A stretch of 64,000 nt of DNA from Pseudomonas fluorescens (GCF_001708445.1 NZ_CP015637.1:4775001-4839000), one strand, 5' to 3'; shown: positions 42,215 to 52,270, numbered from the stretch's first letter. Notes: a model not told the origin generated them from the sequence alone. Made by a program: numbers and translations.

Positions 42215-43240
42215 ATGTATACCCTGGCCCGCCAGCTGTTGTTCAAACTCTCTCCGGAAACCTCCCACGATCTGTCCCTGGACCTGATCGGTGCGGGTGG
42301 CCGCCTGGGGCTCAATGGCCTGGTATGCAAGGCACCCGCAAAAATGCCGGTGTCGGTGATGGGGCTCGACTTTCCCAACCCGGTGGGGCTGGCTGCCGGC
42401 CTGGACAAGAACGGCGCGGCAATCGACGGTTTTGCGCAGTTGGGTTTCGGTTTTGTTGAAATCGGTACGGTGACCCCACGCCCACAACCGGGCAACCCCA
42501 AGCCACGGATTTTCCGCTTGCCGGAAGCCGAGGCGATCATCAACCGCATGGGGTTCAACAACCTGGGGGTTGATCATCTGTTGGCGCGGGTTCAGGCGGC
42601 GAAGTACAAGGGCATCCTTGGGATCAATATCGGCAAGAATTTCGACACGCCGGTCGAGCGTGCTGTGGATGACTATCTGATCTGCCTGGACAAGGTCTAC
42701 GCCCACGCCAGTTATGTCACGGTCAACGTCAGCTCGCCCAACACCCCGGGCTTGCGCAGCCTGCAGTTCGGCGACTCCCTCAAGCAATTGCTCGAAGCCT
42801 TGCGCCAGCGCCAGGAAGACCTGGCGGTACGCCACGGCAAGCGTGTGCCCCTGGCGATCAAGATCGCCCCGGACATGAGTGATGAAGAGACCGTGCTGGT
42901 GGCCCAGGCCCTGGTGGAGTCGGGGATGGACGCGGTGATTGCCACCAATACCACCCTCAGCCGCGTGGGTGTCGAAGGCCTGGCCCATGGTGACGAGGCG
43001 GGCGGCCTGTCAGGCGCGCCGGTTCGGGATAAGAGCACGCACATCGTCAAGGTACTGGCAGCCGAGCTGGCGGGGCGTTTGCCGATCATCGCGGTGGGCG
43101 GTATCACCGAAGGCAAGCACGCAGCCGAAAAAATCGCCGCGGGCGCGAGCCTGGTGCAGTTGTATTCCGGCTTTATCTACAAGGGCCCGGCGTTGATTCG
43201 TCAGTCGGTGGATGCCATTGCAGCCTTGCCCAAGGCCTGA
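42215..43240 (+). CDS. pyrD: Dihydroorotate dehydrogenase (quinone), class 2
   Basis: Membrane-associated FMN enzyme oxidising dihydroorotate to orotate in pyrimidine synthesis. 341 residues. The class-2 N-terminal helix ([19 protein letters not shown]) is followed by a TIM barrel with [19 protein letters not shown], the catalytic serine region [12 protein letters not shown], and FMN-phosphate loop GGI...[16 protein letters not shown]. Stands alone before the convergent rmf. Confidence 0.97.
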   Translation: MYTLARQLLFKLSPETSHDLSLDLIGAGGRLGLNGLVCKAPAKMPVSVMGLDFPNPVGLAAGLDKNGAAIDGFAQLGFGFVEIGTVTPRPQPGNPKPRIFRLPEAEAIINRMGFNNLGVDHLLARVQAAKYKGILGINIGKNFDTPVERAVDDYLICLDKVYAHASYVTVNVSSPNTPGLRSLQFGDSLKQLLEALRQRQEDLAVRHGKRVPLAIKIAPDMSDEETVLVAQALVESGMDAVIATNTTLSRVGVEGLAHGDEAGGLSGAPVRDKSTHIVKVLAAELAGRLPIIAVGGITEGKHAAEKIAAGASLVQLYSGFIYKGPALIRQSVDAIAALPKA

Positions 43241-43251
43241 GAGGCGCGCAA

Positions 43252-43277
43252 TAAAAAGGGCTCCTTAAGAGGAGCCC
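43252..43277 (-). terminator. Rho-independent terminator of rmf
   Basis: GGGCTCC-TTAAGA-GGAGCCC (43258-43277) with five A on the plus-strand side, i.e. a U-run on the minus strand. It ends rmf transcription about 85 bases past its stop and may also stop pyrD read-through by hairpin formation, although the plus strand has no T-run. Confidence 0.8.
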
Positions 43278-43362
43278 CTGGGCCGAAGCCCGCCGCCTGG
43301 ATAAGGCGTGCGTGGTTAAGTCGTTACATATTCGTGGTGGTGTCGGAATTAAATGCCCTTGA

Positions 43363-43578
43363 TTAGCCGACGGCGTGAAGTTCGTTGAGTCTGTGGATGC
43401 CCGCAGTGCCTGTCATACCGTCCCAGTTGTCGCCGCGTCCTTCTCGCCAGCCGTTGATCCAGGCTTGGCGTACCGACGGTAGAGTAAATGGGCAAAGCTC
43501 ACGGGATTTGCCATGAACGCCATATTGATATCCGCGTAAAAATGCTCTTTCCAACGGATCACGCTTAAGTCTTCTCAT
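43363..43578 (-). CDS. rmf: Ribosome modulation factor RMF
   Basis: 71 residues, typical for Pseudomonas RMF. The family sequence is clear: MRRLKRDPLERAFLRGYQYG, GKSRELCPF, and the RQAWINGWREGR motif. It dimerises 70S ribosomes into inactive 100S particles in stationary phase or starvation. A GAGGGA Shine-Dalgarno lies upstream. A long non-coding stretch (43579-44108) separates it from the divergent rlmKL gene and presumably carries its growth-phase promoter. Confidence 0.95.
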   Translation of the reverse strand: MRRLKRDPLERAFLRGYQYGVHGKSRELCPFTLPSVRQAWINGWREGRGDNWDGMTGTAGIHRLNELHAVG

Positions 43579-44108
43579 AGGGTGTTTCCCTCACTTGTTG
43601 ACTGTCTAGATATCCTTCGGCCTCGTCCGAGGCGGGCAGAGTTTTTCTGCCGTTGGTGGGCTCGCTGCCGGCGTGGCGAGCCAAAGTGTCGACACCGTTA
43701 CGGCGCCAACCTGTGTTGAGTTCTAACCAATAGGTCACATGGATTCAATGATCGTTTTGTCATAAGCACGTAACGATAACGATGCTATAGCCATAAGCTG
43801 GGCTGGCTTTTCGCCCCATTTATGGGGTAAAGCCAGCTATGATGTGCCCTGCGAAGAGGATTGGTTCAGTCCCTTAGTGAGAAAGACCGCCTGTTGCAGT
43901 CGGTTATTATTCGACGAAGGGTCGGAATATTTCTTTTTGTTTCATCAGATGATCTATCTGCCCCGTCAATCAAGGCCAAAAGGCCCGGCAGGCGGGGTGG
44001 GACGGCACATTCGTGCCACGCGGGCACTCTTCAAGAAAAGTGCCTGATTGAAAACCGAACCGGCGATGCGTTGCCCGTTCATTTATTGCTGAAAAGCCTG
44101 GATTGCCC
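43579..44108. other. 530-base non-coding gap between rmf and rlmKL with strong hairpin
   Basis: No credible gene is seen. The main structure is a near-perfect hairpin at 43802-43837: GCTGGCTTT pairs with AAAGCCAGC and, inside, CCCCAT with ATGGGG. No T-run follows on either strand. A second stem, GGCACT...AGTGCC (44022-44043), lies nearer rlmKL. The region must hold divergent promoters; a small RNA is possible but not shown. Confidence 0.5.
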
Positions 44109-46379
44109 ATGTCGGACCGTTTTGAACTCTTCCTCACTTGCCCCAAGGGCCTCGAAGGCCTGCTGATCGAGGAAGCCGTCGGGCTTGGCCTTGAGGAAGC
44201 CCGCGAGCACACCTCGGCCGTGCGCGGCATGGCCGACATGGAAACCGCCTACCGCCTGTGCCTCTGGTCGCGCCTGGCCAACCGTGTATTGCTGGTGCTC
44301 AAGCGCTTCCCGATGAAGGACGCCGAAGACCTCTACCACGGCGTGCTGGATATCGAGTGGCAAGACCATATGGTCGCCGACGGCACCCTGGCCGTGGAAT
44401 TCAGCGGGCATGGTTCAGGCATCGATAACACCCACTTCGGTGCGCTGAAGGTCAAGGATGCGATCGTCGACAAGTTGCGCACCCCAACCGGCGAACGTCC
44501 GTCCATCGACAAGATCAACCCGGACCTGCGCATCCACCTGCGGCTGGACCGTGGCGAAGCGATCCTGTCCCTGGACCTCTCCGGCCACAGCCTGCACCAG
44601 CGCGGTTACCGCCTGCAGCAGGGTGCTGCACCATTGAAGGAAAACCTGGCGGCCGCGATCCTGATCCGCGCCGGCTGGCCGCGCATTGCGGCTGAAGGCG
44701 GCGCGCTGACTGACCCGATGTGCGGTGTCGGTACCTTTCTGGTGGAAGGCGCGATGATCGCTGCCGACATGGCTCCCAACCTGAATCGCGAGCAGTGGGG
44801 CTTCACCGCCTGGCTCGGTCACGTGCCGGCGCTGTGGAAAAAGCTTCACACCGAAGCCAGCGAACGTGCCGCCATCGGCATGAACAAGCCACCGCTGTGG
44901 ATTCGTGGCTATGAGGCGGACCCGCGCCTGATCCAGCCCGCGCGTAACAACGTCGAGCGTGCCGGTCTCAGCCACTGGATCAAGATCTATCAGGGCGAAG
45001 TCGGCACCTTCGAGCCGCGCCCGGACCAGAACCAGAAAGGCCTGGTGATCTGCAACCCACCCTACGGCGAACGCCTGGGTGACGAAGCCAGCCTGTTGTA
45101 CCTCTACCAGAATCTCGGCGAGCGCCTGCGCCAGGCGTGCATGGGTTGGGAAGCCGCGGTGTTCACCGGTGCTCCGGACCTGGGCAAGCGCATGGGTATC
45201 CGCAGCCACAAGCAATATGCGTTCTGGAACGGCGCCTTGCCGTGCAAACTGTTGCTGATCAAGGTCAACCCGGACCAGTTCGTCACCGGCGAACGCCGTA
45301 CCCCGGAACAGCGCCAGGCCGAACGTGAGCAAGCGGCTTATGACCAGGCCCCGACTGAGCCGCAAGAGCGCCAGTACAACAAGAACGGCAACCCGATCAA
45401 ACCTGCGCCCGCGCCGGCCCCTGTGGTTGAGCAGGCGCGCTTGAGCGAAGGCGGGCAGATGTTTGCCAACCGCCTGCAAAAGAACCTCAAGCAACTGGGC
45501 AAGTGGGCCAAGCGTGAAGGTGTGGACTGCTACCGTGTGTACGATGCCGACATGCCGGAATACTCCATGGCCATCGACCTGTACCACGATTGGGTGCATG
45601 TGCAGGAATACGTTGCGCCGAAGTCCATCGACCCGGAGAAAGCTTCGGCGCGCATGTTCGATGCCCTGGCGGCCATTCCCCAGGCGTTGAACATCGACAA
45701 GAGCCGCGTGGTGGTCAAGCGTCGCGAGCGCCAGAGCGGCACCAAGCAGTACGAACGCCAGAGCGCCCAGGGCAAGTTCACCGAAGTCAGCGAAGGCGGC
45801 GTGAAGTTGCTGGTCAACCTGACCGACTACCTCGACACCGGGCTGTTCCTCGACCATCGCCCGATGCGCATGCGCATCCAGAAAGAGGCGGCCGGCAAGC
45901 GCTTCCTCAACCTGTATTGCTACACCGCCACGGCGAGTGTGCATGCGGCCAAGGGCGGTGCGCGCAGCACCACCAGCGTCGACCTCTCCAAGACCTACCT
46001 GGACTGGGCACGTCGCAACCTTTCGCTCAACGGTTTTTCCGATAAGAACCGCCTGGAGCAGGGTGATGTGATGGCGTGGCTGGAAGCCAGCCGCGATGAG
46101 TTCGACCTGATCTTCATCGACCCACCGACCTTCTCCAACTCCAAGCGCATGGAAGGTATCTTCGACGTGCAGCGTGACCACGTGCAGTTGCTCGACCTGG
46201 CCATGGCCCGCCTGGCACCGGGCGGCGTGCTGTATTTCTCGAACAACTTCCGCAAGTTCCAACTGGAGGACAACCTCAGCGCACGCTATGCGGTGGAGGA
46301 AATCAGCGACAAGACCATCGACCCGGATTTTGCTCGCAATGCCAAGATCCACCGGGCCTGGAAAATCACCGCGCGTTGA
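44109..46379 (+). CDS. rlmL: Bifunctional 23S rRNA methyltransferase RlmKL (m2G2445 / m7G2069)
   Basis: 756 residues from the ATG at 44109. N-terminal THUMP domain (about 45-155), first SAM-dependent methyltransferase with DPMCGVGTFLVEGA and the catalytic NPPYGERLG near residue 317 (RlmL part, m2G2445), a linker rich in proline and glutamine, then a second methyltransferase with NLYCYTATASVHAA and DPPTFSNSKRM near residue 672 (RlmK part, m7G2069). The fused form is the rule in gamma-proteobacteria. A terminator follows at once. Confidence 0.96.
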   Translation: MSDRFELFLTCPKGLEGLLIEEAVGLGLEEAREHTSAVRGMADMETAYRLCLWSRLANRVLLVLKRFPMKDAEDLYHGVLDIEWQDHMVADGTLAVEFSGHGSGIDNTHFGALKVKDAIVDKLRTPTGERPSIDKINPDLRIHLRLDRGEAILSLDLSGHSLHQRGYRLQQGAAPLKENLAAAILIRAGWPRIAAEGGALTDPMCGVGTFLVEGAMIAADMAPNLNREQWGFTAWLGHVPALWKKLHTEASERAAIGMNKPPLWIRGYEADPRLIQPARNNVERAGLSHWIKIYQGEVGTFEPRPDQNQKGLVICNPPYGERLGDEASLLYLYQNLGERLRQACMGWEAAVFTGAPDLGKRMGIRSHKQYAFWNGALPCKLLLIKVNPDQFVTGERRTPEQRQAEREQAAYDQAPTEPQERQYNKNGNPIKPAPAPAPVVEQARLSEGGQMFANRLQKNLKQLGKWAKREGVDCYRVYDADMPEYSMAIDLYHDWVHVQEYVAPKSIDPEKASARMFDALAAIPQALNIDKSRVVVKRRERQSGTKQYERQSAQGKFTEVSEGGVKLLVNLTDYLDTGLFLDHRPMRMRIQKEAAGKRFLNLYCYTATASVHAAKGGARSTTSVDLSKTYLDWARRNLSLNGFSDKNRLEQGDVMAWLEASRDEFDLIFIDPPTFSNSKRMEGIFDVQRDHVQLLDLAMARLAPGGVLYFSNNFRKFQLEDNLSARYAVEEISDKTIDPDFARNAKIHRAWKITAR

Positions 46380-46395
46380 TTGTCCGGCTCATGAG

Positions 46396-46432
46396 CCGCA
46401 AGCCTGGATTTTTCCGGGCTTGCGGCTTTTTT
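46396..46432 (+). terminator. Rho-independent terminator downstream of rlmKL
   Basis: GCCGCAAGCC and GGCTTGCGGC pair over ten bases around a loop of about ten bases, followed by seven T. Confidence 0.92.
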
Positions 46433-46520
46433 TGCGCTGGTCAAACCCTGGACCGATGGCTATAACTAAAACCTAGCCAAAGTGACACCCCCCCGCACGC
46501 TGGCGTTGTGAGTGTTGCCT

Positions 46521-48905
46521 ATGTCGTTGCAAGCCGTTCGCCCGAAAATCCTAGGCTTTATCAGTGAGCAGGCGTCGGCTTGGCTGGTGGCGTTGGTGGT
46601 ATTACTGGCGGGTTGTACGTTGACAACCATCGTCGCCTGGGCGGCGTCCGATCTCGACCAACAACAGGAGCGCCAGCGTTTCCAGTTGCTGGTCAACGAG
46701 CGATTCAGCCGCTTGCAAGAGCGTTTCGAGGACCAGGAGCAGCGCCTGGGAAGCCTGCGGCGTTTCTTCGTCAACTCCGATGAAGTGTCCCGCGAAGAAT
46801 TCGAGGGTTTCGCCCAGCCCTTGCTGCAGCGCGCCCGCGCCTATGCGTGGGCACCACGGGTGTCGCGTGATCAGCGCAAGCTGTTTGAGCAGCAGGTGTC
46901 TCGCCAGCGCGGTACGCCCTTCAACATTCGCGAGCTGAATGCAAACGGCGAACTGGCACCCGCCGCCGAGCGTGATGAATACGTACCGGTGCTGTACAGC
47001 CAGACCCTGAGCCTGCTCGTCTCGCCCCTGGGCTTTGACCTGCTGGCCCAACCCCTGCGCCGCTCGGCCCTTGAGCGTGCGCAAAAGAGCGGCAAGCTGG
47101 CGGTGTCGCAACCCATGCAATTGGTGGGTGTGGAACCCGCCTACGCCACCGGGGTGTTGTTGGTGGCGCCGGTCACGGCCCATGGAGCGACTGAGCCCCA
47201 CGGCTTTGTAATGGCTGTGATCAGCATGCGCCAACTGGTGGCCGAGGGCCTGCCCAGACCCGACCGCGATAACCTGGCGATGCAGATTGTCGACACATCC
47301 GACCTGCAACAGCGGCTGTTGTACGAGTCCGGTAGCGCACGGGTCGACAGCGACCTCAGCGCCGTGCGCCGCCTGACCCTGGGCGACCATGTCTACGCGC
47401 TTAGCTTGCGCCCCAGCGAGATGTTCGAGCAGGCCAATTACTCATCATTGGCGTTGATCCTGGCCATGGGCGGGCTGCTTAGCCTGTTACTCAGCGCCTT
47501 GCTCTACGTCCTTGTCAGCCAGCGCCAACGTGCGTTGAAACTGGTGCAACAACGCACCATGCAGTTACGCGCCCGTGAACAGGAATTGCGCGGCGCCCAT
47601 GGCCAGTTGCGCAGCGTATTGAATGCCGCCACCCAGGTGGCGATCATTGCCACCGATCTGCGTGGGGTGATCAATACATTTAACGCCGGCGCCGAGCAGA
47701 TGCTTGGCTTCAAGGCCGAGCAGGTGTTGGGGCGCTCGACGCTTGAAAGCCTGCATGTGCCCGCAGAACTGGAAGCGCGGGCCACCAGTTTGAGCGTGGC
47801 GCTGGGCAAACGGATCCCGCCGAGCCAGGCGATGCTGGTGGAAAGCCCGGACAGCCAGCATGAGGCCAGTGAATGGACCTTGGTTCGCGAGAACGGCAGC
47901 CAGCTGACGGTCAACATGCTCGGCACGGTGTTGCTGGATGACCACGGTTTATGGGTGGGATACCTGGCGATCTACCTGGATGTGACTGAGCAAAAGCGCG
48001 CTTACGAGGCATTGGCGGCGCGGGATCGCTTGCTGAAAAAACTCAGCGCCCATGTGCCTGGCGGGATTTTCCAGTTCACCCTGGAGCCCCAGGATAACTG
48101 GCGCTTTATCTACGCCAGCGATGGCATGCGCGATATTTATGAAATCGAGACCGGGATGTTGCAGCAGGATGCGAAGAAAGTCTTCGAGCGCATTCATCCC
48201 CTGGATGTGGAGCGGGTACGCGCGTCGATTCGTTTGTCGGCGCTGCAATTGAGCCATTGGCGCGAAGAGTACCGTGTGCAATTGCCACAACGAGGCCTGC
48301 GCTGGATTCGAGGCGAAGCCACACCGGAAGAACTGCCGGCAGGCGGTACGTTGTGGCACGGTTATGTGTCGGATATCACCGACCTCAAGCGCGTGGAAGA
48401 AGAGCTGCGTACGTTGTCCATCACCGACTCCCTGACCGGCATCCATAACCGTCGGTATTTCCAGGATCGCCTCAAGACCGAGATGCTCCGCCTCAACCGC
48501 ACGGCCGGAGCGCTGTCGGTGATCATGCTGGATATCGATCACTTCAAGCGAATCAACGACCTGCATGGGCACGGGGTCGGCGACGGCGTGTTGCAGGAGC
48601 TGTGCAAACGCATCGGCCAGCGTCTGCGCCGCACGGATGTGTTCTGCCGCCTGGGTGGCGAGGAGTTCATGGTGCTGTGCCCCAACACTGATGGCGAGCA
48701 GGCCTACCGCCTGGCGATGGAGTTATGGCAGTCGTTGCGCAGTGCGCCAATGGAACCGGTGGGCATCGTGACTGCCAGCTTCGGGGTGGCGAGCTGGCGG
48801 GTGGATGAAGGCGTTGACGGTTTGCTGTTGCGTGCTGACTCGGCGGTGTATGTGGCCAAGCAGGCGGGCAGGGACCGAGTGGCCGCGGAGGAAGTACAGG
48901 CTTGA
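46521..48905 (+). CDS. Membrane diguanylate cyclase: CHASE - PAS - PAS - GGDEF
   Basis: 794 residues from the ATG at 46521; a GTG nine bases upstream is possible. First membrane segment about 18-42, periplasmic CHASE sensor about 60-270 (RAYAWAPRVSRD), second membrane segment about 305-330, then two PAS domains (about 365-490, with VLNAATQVAIIATDLRG, and 510-620) and a GGDEF domain (about 630-790) with the active loop GGEEF. Five residues before it, RRTD forms a product-inhibition I-site. Predicted to make c-di-GMP in response to an unknown extracytoplasmic signal. No partner gene is adjacent. Confidence 0.93.
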   Translation: MSLQAVRPKILGFISEQASAWLVALVVLLAGCTLTTIVAWAASDLDQQQERQRFQLLVNERFSRLQERFEDQEQRLGSLRRFFVNSDEVSREEFEGFAQPLLQRARAYAWAPRVSRDQRKLFEQQVSRQRGTPFNIRELNANGELAPAAERDEYVPVLYSQTLSLLVSPLGFDLLAQPLRRSALERAQKSGKLAVSQPMQLVGVEPAYATGVLLVAPVTAHGATEPHGFVMAVISMRQLVAEGLPRPDRDNLAMQIVDTSDLQQRLLYESGSARVDSDLSAVRRLTLGDHVYALSLRPSEMFEQANYSSLALILAMGGLLSLLLSALLYVLVSQRQRALKLVQQRTMQLRAREQELRGAHGQLRSVLNAATQVAIIATDLRGVINTFNAGAEQMLGFKAEQVLGRSTLESLHVPAELEARATSLSVALGKRIPPSQAMLVESPDSQHEASEWTLVRENGSQLTVNMLGTVLLDDHGLWVGYLAIYLDVTEQKRAYEALAARDRLLKKLSAHVPGGIFQFTLEPQDNWRFIYASDGMRDIYEIETGMLQQDAKKVFERIHPLDVERVRASIRLSALQLSHWREEYRVQLPQRGLRWIRGEATPEELPAGGTLWHGYVSDITDLKRVEEELRTLSITDSLTGIHNRRYFQDRLKTEMLRLNRTAGALSVIMLDIDHFKRINDLHGHGVGDGVLQELCKRIGQRLRRTDVFCRLGGEEFMVLCPNTDGEQAYRLAMELWQSLRSAPMEPVGIVTASFGVASWRVDEGVDGLLLRADSAVYVAKQAGRDRVAAEEVQA

Positions 48906-48925
48906 GGACCGACGCCGGAGCACCC

Positions 48926-48950
48926 GTGGGAGGGCACGAGCCTCTCCCAC
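48926..48950. repeat. Single REP palindrome (GTGGGAG...CTCCCAC)
   Basis: Arms GTGGGAGGGC and GCCTCTCCCAC lie between the convergent GGDEF and dacB genes, related to the second REP family in the window. It may act as the shared transcript end; no T-run terminator is visible in this 64-base gap. Confidence 0.65.
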
Positions 48951-48969
48951 AAGAGGACGGCGGTGTGGC

Positions 48970-50430
48970 CTAGAGAACGGGCGCTGCCGCCGCCAGTTTC
49001 GGCTGGCGATACAGGTCCAGCAGCACCTGGTCCAGTACCGACGACGCACCCCATGGCTTCGTATCGTTGAGGATCGCCACCACGGCCCAGGTATTGCCAT
49101 TGTTATCGCGGCTGAACCCGGCGATCGCGCGCACGGTGTTCAGGGTTCCGGTCTTGACATGGGCTTCGCCGCGCATCGCCGTGGTCTTCAGGCGTTTGCG
49201 CATGGTGCCGTCGGTGCCGGCAATCGGCAGCGAGCTGATGTATTCCGCCGCGTAAGGGCTTCTCCAGGCCGCTTGCAGCATCTCAGCCATCTCACGGGCG
49301 CTGACCCGTTCGGCACGGGACAGGCCGGAACCGTTCTCCATCACCAGGTGCGGCGAGGTGATGCCTTTCTTTGCCAGCCACTGGCGTACCACTCGCTGGG
49401 CAGCCTTGGCGTCGTCGCCGTCCGCGTCGTTGCGGAACTGCGCGCCCAGGCTCAGGAACAACTGCTGGGCCATGGTGTTGTTACTGTATTTGTTGATGTC
49501 GCGGATGATTTCCGCCAGGTCTGGTGAAAACGCACGGGCCAGCACCTTGGCATCCTTGGGCACCGGCGCCTGGATATCGCGGCCCTGGATCGTGCCGCCC
49601 AGCTCCTGCCAGATTGCCCGAACGGCACCCGCGGTGTAGGTCGCGTGGTCCAGCAACGACAAATAGGTTTGTGAGCTGCAACCTTCAGCCAGCTGGCCGC
49701 TGACGGTGACGGTGACACTGCCGTCCGCGGCGGTGACCGGGTTGTAGCGCACATCGCCGGTGCATTGCTTGGCGTTGGAGACCTTGACCTGGTTATCGAT
49801 ACGAATGCTGGCGATCGGCGGCTCGACCGATACGAGCACCCGCCCCGAATCGTTGCGCGTCACGAAGCGCAGGGCCTTGAGGTTGACCAGCAGAGCGTCG
49901 GGCTTGACCAGGAAGGGCTTGTTTTCGTCGTTGCCGTCGTCATTGAACTCCGGCAGTTGCGGCTGGGTAAAGAAGCTGCGGTCCAGCACCAGGTCGCCGG
50001 TGACTTGTTGCACGCCATTGGCGCGCAGGTCACGCATCAACAGCCAGAGCTTTTCCATGTTCAGCTTGGGGTCGCCGCCGCCCTTGAGGTAGAGGTTGCC
50101 GTGCAAGACGCCGCCACTGAGGGTGCCGTCGGTGTAGAACTCGGTCTTCCACTGGTGGTTGGGCCCGAGCATTTCCAGGGCCGCATAGGTGGTGACCAGC
50201 TTCATGGTCGAGGCCGGGTTCACCGAGACGTCGGCATTGAATACGGTGGGGGTACCGGGGCCGTTCAGGGGAATCATCACCAGTGACAGCGCGGTGTTTT
50301 GCAGCTTGGCTTTCTGAAGGGCCTGCGCGACGCTGGGCGGCAGGGTGTTGTTGATCGGCGCGGCGGTAATGGAAAAACTCAGTGGCAGGAGAAAACCGGC
50401 AAGCAGTAATGGACGCAAAGATTTGATCAT
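48970..50430 (-). CDS. dacB: D-alanyl-D-alanine carboxypeptidase/endopeptidase (PBP4)
   Basis: 486-residue periplasmic class C low-molecular-mass penicillin-binding protein that trims and cleaves peptidoglycan cross-links. Signal peptide to about residue 24 (SITAA|PI). Active-site motifs: S74-x-x-K77 in PASTMKLV, YSNNTMAQQ (S-x-N) and HVKTGTLN (K-T-G), with the long insert between the first two expected for PBP4. In Pseudomonas loss of dacB is known to induce ampC, so the gene matters for beta-lactam response. Confidence 0.96.
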   Translation of the reverse strand: MIKSLRPLLLAGFLLPLSFSITAAPINNTLPPSVAQALQKAKLQNTALSLVMIPLNGPGTPTVFNADVSVNPASTMKLVTTYAALEMLGPNHQWKTEFYTDGTLSGGVLHGNLYLKGGGDPKLNMEKLWLLMRDLRANGVQQVTGDLVLDRSFFTQPQLPEFNDDGNDENKPFLVKPDALLVNLKALRFVTRNDSGRVLVSVEPPIASIRIDNQVKVSNAKQCTGDVRYNPVTAADGSVTVTVSGQLAEGCSSQTYLSLLDHATYTAGAVRAIWQELGGTIQGRDIQAPVPKDAKVLARAFSPDLAEIIRDINKYSNNTMAQQLFLSLGAQFRNDADGDDAKAAQRVVRQWLAKKGITSPHLVMENGSGLSRAERVSAREMAEMLQAAWRSPYAAEYISSLPIAGTDGTMRKRLKTTAMRGEAHVKTGTLNTVRAIAGFSRDNNGNTWAVVAILNDTKPWGASSVLDQVLLDLYRQPKLAAAAPVL

Positions 50431-50666
50431 AAGGAATAAGACCCTGCTGCTGACGAGGGGGAAAAGGCGAGGGGTATGTAAGAAAATCCCTCATTGGTCA
50501 TGAAAGTGTCGGCATTATGCCCCAAGGTGGAGCCCGTTGTAGCTGAACGATAGCTGCTAATCGGCGTTTTTTTTGCGTGTAGCTGGCCGCCTGTACCAGA
50601 GAGTCGGGCAATCGCCACCTTAAACTGCTAAAGTGCCGCCCGTTATTACTTATGAGGATTGTTCCA

Positions 50667-51011
50667 ATGGCGACTAACCGTTCCCAGCGTCTGCGCAAAA
50701 AACTGTGCGTTGATGAATTTCAAGAGCTGGGTTTCGAACTGAACCTGGACTTCAACGAAGGCCTGAGTGAAGAAGCTATCGACGCTTTCCTCGAAGCATT
50801 CATCAAAGAAGCCATGGAAGCCAACGGCCTGGGTTATGTTGGCGGCGACGACTACGGTCTGGTTTGCCTGCAGAAGCGTGGCTCGGTCTCCGAAGAGCAG
50901 CGTGCTGCTGTTGAAGCCTGGCTGAAAACCCGCTCCGAGCTGACCAAGGCTGAAGTCAGCCCGCTGCTGGACGTGTGGTATCCGGAAAAGCCGATCAACG
51001 CGGCTAAGTGA
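50667..51011 (+). CDS. yggL: YggL-family protein (DUF469)
   Basis: 114 residues from the ATG at 50667 (MATNRSQRLRKKLCVDEFQE), acidic after a basic N-terminus. Conserved features are QELGFELN, EAIDAFLEAFIKEAMEANGL, GYVGGDDYG and the late DVWYP. The E. coli homologue has been linked to the large ribosomal subunit; the molecular role is not settled. Single-gene unit with its own terminator. Confidence 0.9.
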   Translation: MATNRSQRLRKKLCVDEFQELGFELNLDFNEGLSEEAIDAFLEAFIKEAMEANGLGYVGGDDYGLVCLQKRGSVSEEQRAAVEAWLKTRSELTKAEVSPLLDVWYPEKPINAAK

Positions 51012-51017
51012 TACTGA

Positions 51018-51049
51018 AAAAACGGCGACCCGAGGGTCGCCGTTTTTTT
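51018..51049 (+). terminator. Rho-independent terminator downstream of yggL
   Basis: AACGGCGACCC and GGGTCGCCGTT pair around a GAG loop, with A-rich and T-rich flanks (seven T), so it may work in both directions for yggL and the convergent transporter gene. Confidence 0.93.
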
Positions 51050-52238
51050 ATGCCTTGCGCCCGTTCAGAATCAGCAGCGTCAACACCCCCGCTACAATCC
51101 CCCAGAACGCTGAACCGATGGAAAACAACGTCAGCCCTGACGCCGTGACCATAAAGGTGATCAGCGCCGCTTCCCGTTCCTTTGGCTCATTCATGGCAAT
51201 GCTCAGGCCATTGATGATCGAGCCAAACAAGGCCAGCGCTGCAATCGATAGCACCAGTTCCTTGGGTAACGCTGCGAACAACGCTGCCAGTGTGGCGCCA
51301 AATACGCCGGCAATTGCGTAGAACACACCACACCAGACCGCCGCTGTGTAGCGCTTGTTGCGGTCTTCGTGGGCGTGTGGCCCGGTGCAGATGGCTGCGC
51401 TGATCGCTGCCAGGTTGATCCCGTGGGAGCCGAACGGCGCCAGCACCAGCGAGGCCAGGCCGGTAACGGTGATCAACGGCGAGGCCGGCACGTTATAGCC
51501 GTCGGCGCGCAGCACGGCGACGCCGGGCATATTCTGCGAAGTCATTGCCACCACGAACAGCGGAATGCCAATGCTGATGGTCGCTGCCAGCGAGAAGTGC
51601 GGAGTGGTCCACACCGGGGTCGCCACTTCCAGGTGGAAGCCGCTGAAGTCCAGCAGGCCCATCAAGCCAGACAGCAGGGTACCGATCACCAGCGCGGCCA
51701 GCACCGCATAGCGCGGCGACAGGCGCTTGATGATCAGGTAGGTGAAAAACATCCCCAGCACCAGGCCGGTACGATGTTGCGCGGCGACAAATATTTCGCT
51801 GCCGATCTTGAACAGAATGCCCGCCAGCAAGGCCGCCGCCAGTGAAGCCGGAATACGCTTGACCAGTTTTTCGAAGCTGCCGGTCAGCCCGCACAGGGTC
51901 ACCAGCACTGCACAGGTGATATAGGCACCGATCGCTTCGCCATAACTGACGCCGCCCAGGCTGGTGATCAATAGCGCTGCGCCCGGTGTCGACCAGGCAA
52001 TGGTGATCGGTGTGCGATAACGCAGGGACAGGCCGATGCTGCACACCGCCATGCCGATGGAGATCGCCCAGATCCATGAAGAAATCTGCGCCGTGGTCAG
52101 GCCGGCGGCTTGTCCAGCCTGGAACATCAGCACCAGGGAGCTGGTGTAGCCGGTCATCATGGCGATAAAGCCGGCGACGACGGCGGACGCGGAAGTGTCG
52201 GCCAGCGGGCGCAAGGGCGCTTGGGTGGCGTCGGTCAT
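51048..52238 (-). CDS. BenE-family transporter
   Basis: 396-residue inner-membrane protein with about 12 hydrophobic segments and the BenE signatures LVLMFQAGQAAGLT, IAWSTPGAALL and FGSHGINLAAISAAICTG. The family is annotated as benzoate/H+ symporters, but few members have been tested and no benzoate catabolic gene is near. It lies next to purine-degradation genes and divergent from a GntR regulator across 360 bases, so another aromatic or purine-like substrate is possible. Confidence 0.88.
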   Translation of the reverse strand: MTDATQAPLRPLADTSASAVVAGFIAMMTGYTSSLVLMFQAGQAAGLTTAQISSWIWAISIGMAVCSIGLSLRYRTPITIAWSTPGAALLITSLGGVSYGEAIGAYITCAVLVTLCGLTGSFEKLVKRIPASLAAALLAGILFKIGSEIFVAAQHRTGLVLGMFFTYLIIKRLSPRYAVLAALVIGTLLSGLMGLLDFSGFHLEVATPVWTTPHFSLAATISIGIPLFVVAMTSQNMPGVAVLRADGYNVPASPLITVTGLASLVLAPFGSHGINLAAISAAICTGPHAHEDRNKRYTAAVWCGVFYAIAGVFGATLAALFAALPKELVLSIAALALFGSIINGLSIAMNEPKEREAALITFMVTASGLTLFSIGSAFWGIVAGVLTLLILNGRKA

Positions 52239-52270
52239 GGATAGGTGTTCCTTTTACCTGACCCCCTCCT

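Noticed and set aside
43844..44047. Possible 67-residue protein in the rmf-rlmKL gap
   Set aside because: No Shine-Dalgarno, no recognisable composition or motif, and overlapping frames are equally open.
51048..52238. Naming the transporter benE or a purine permease
   Set aside because: The family is clear, but neither benzoate genes nor purine permease motifs support a specific substrate.
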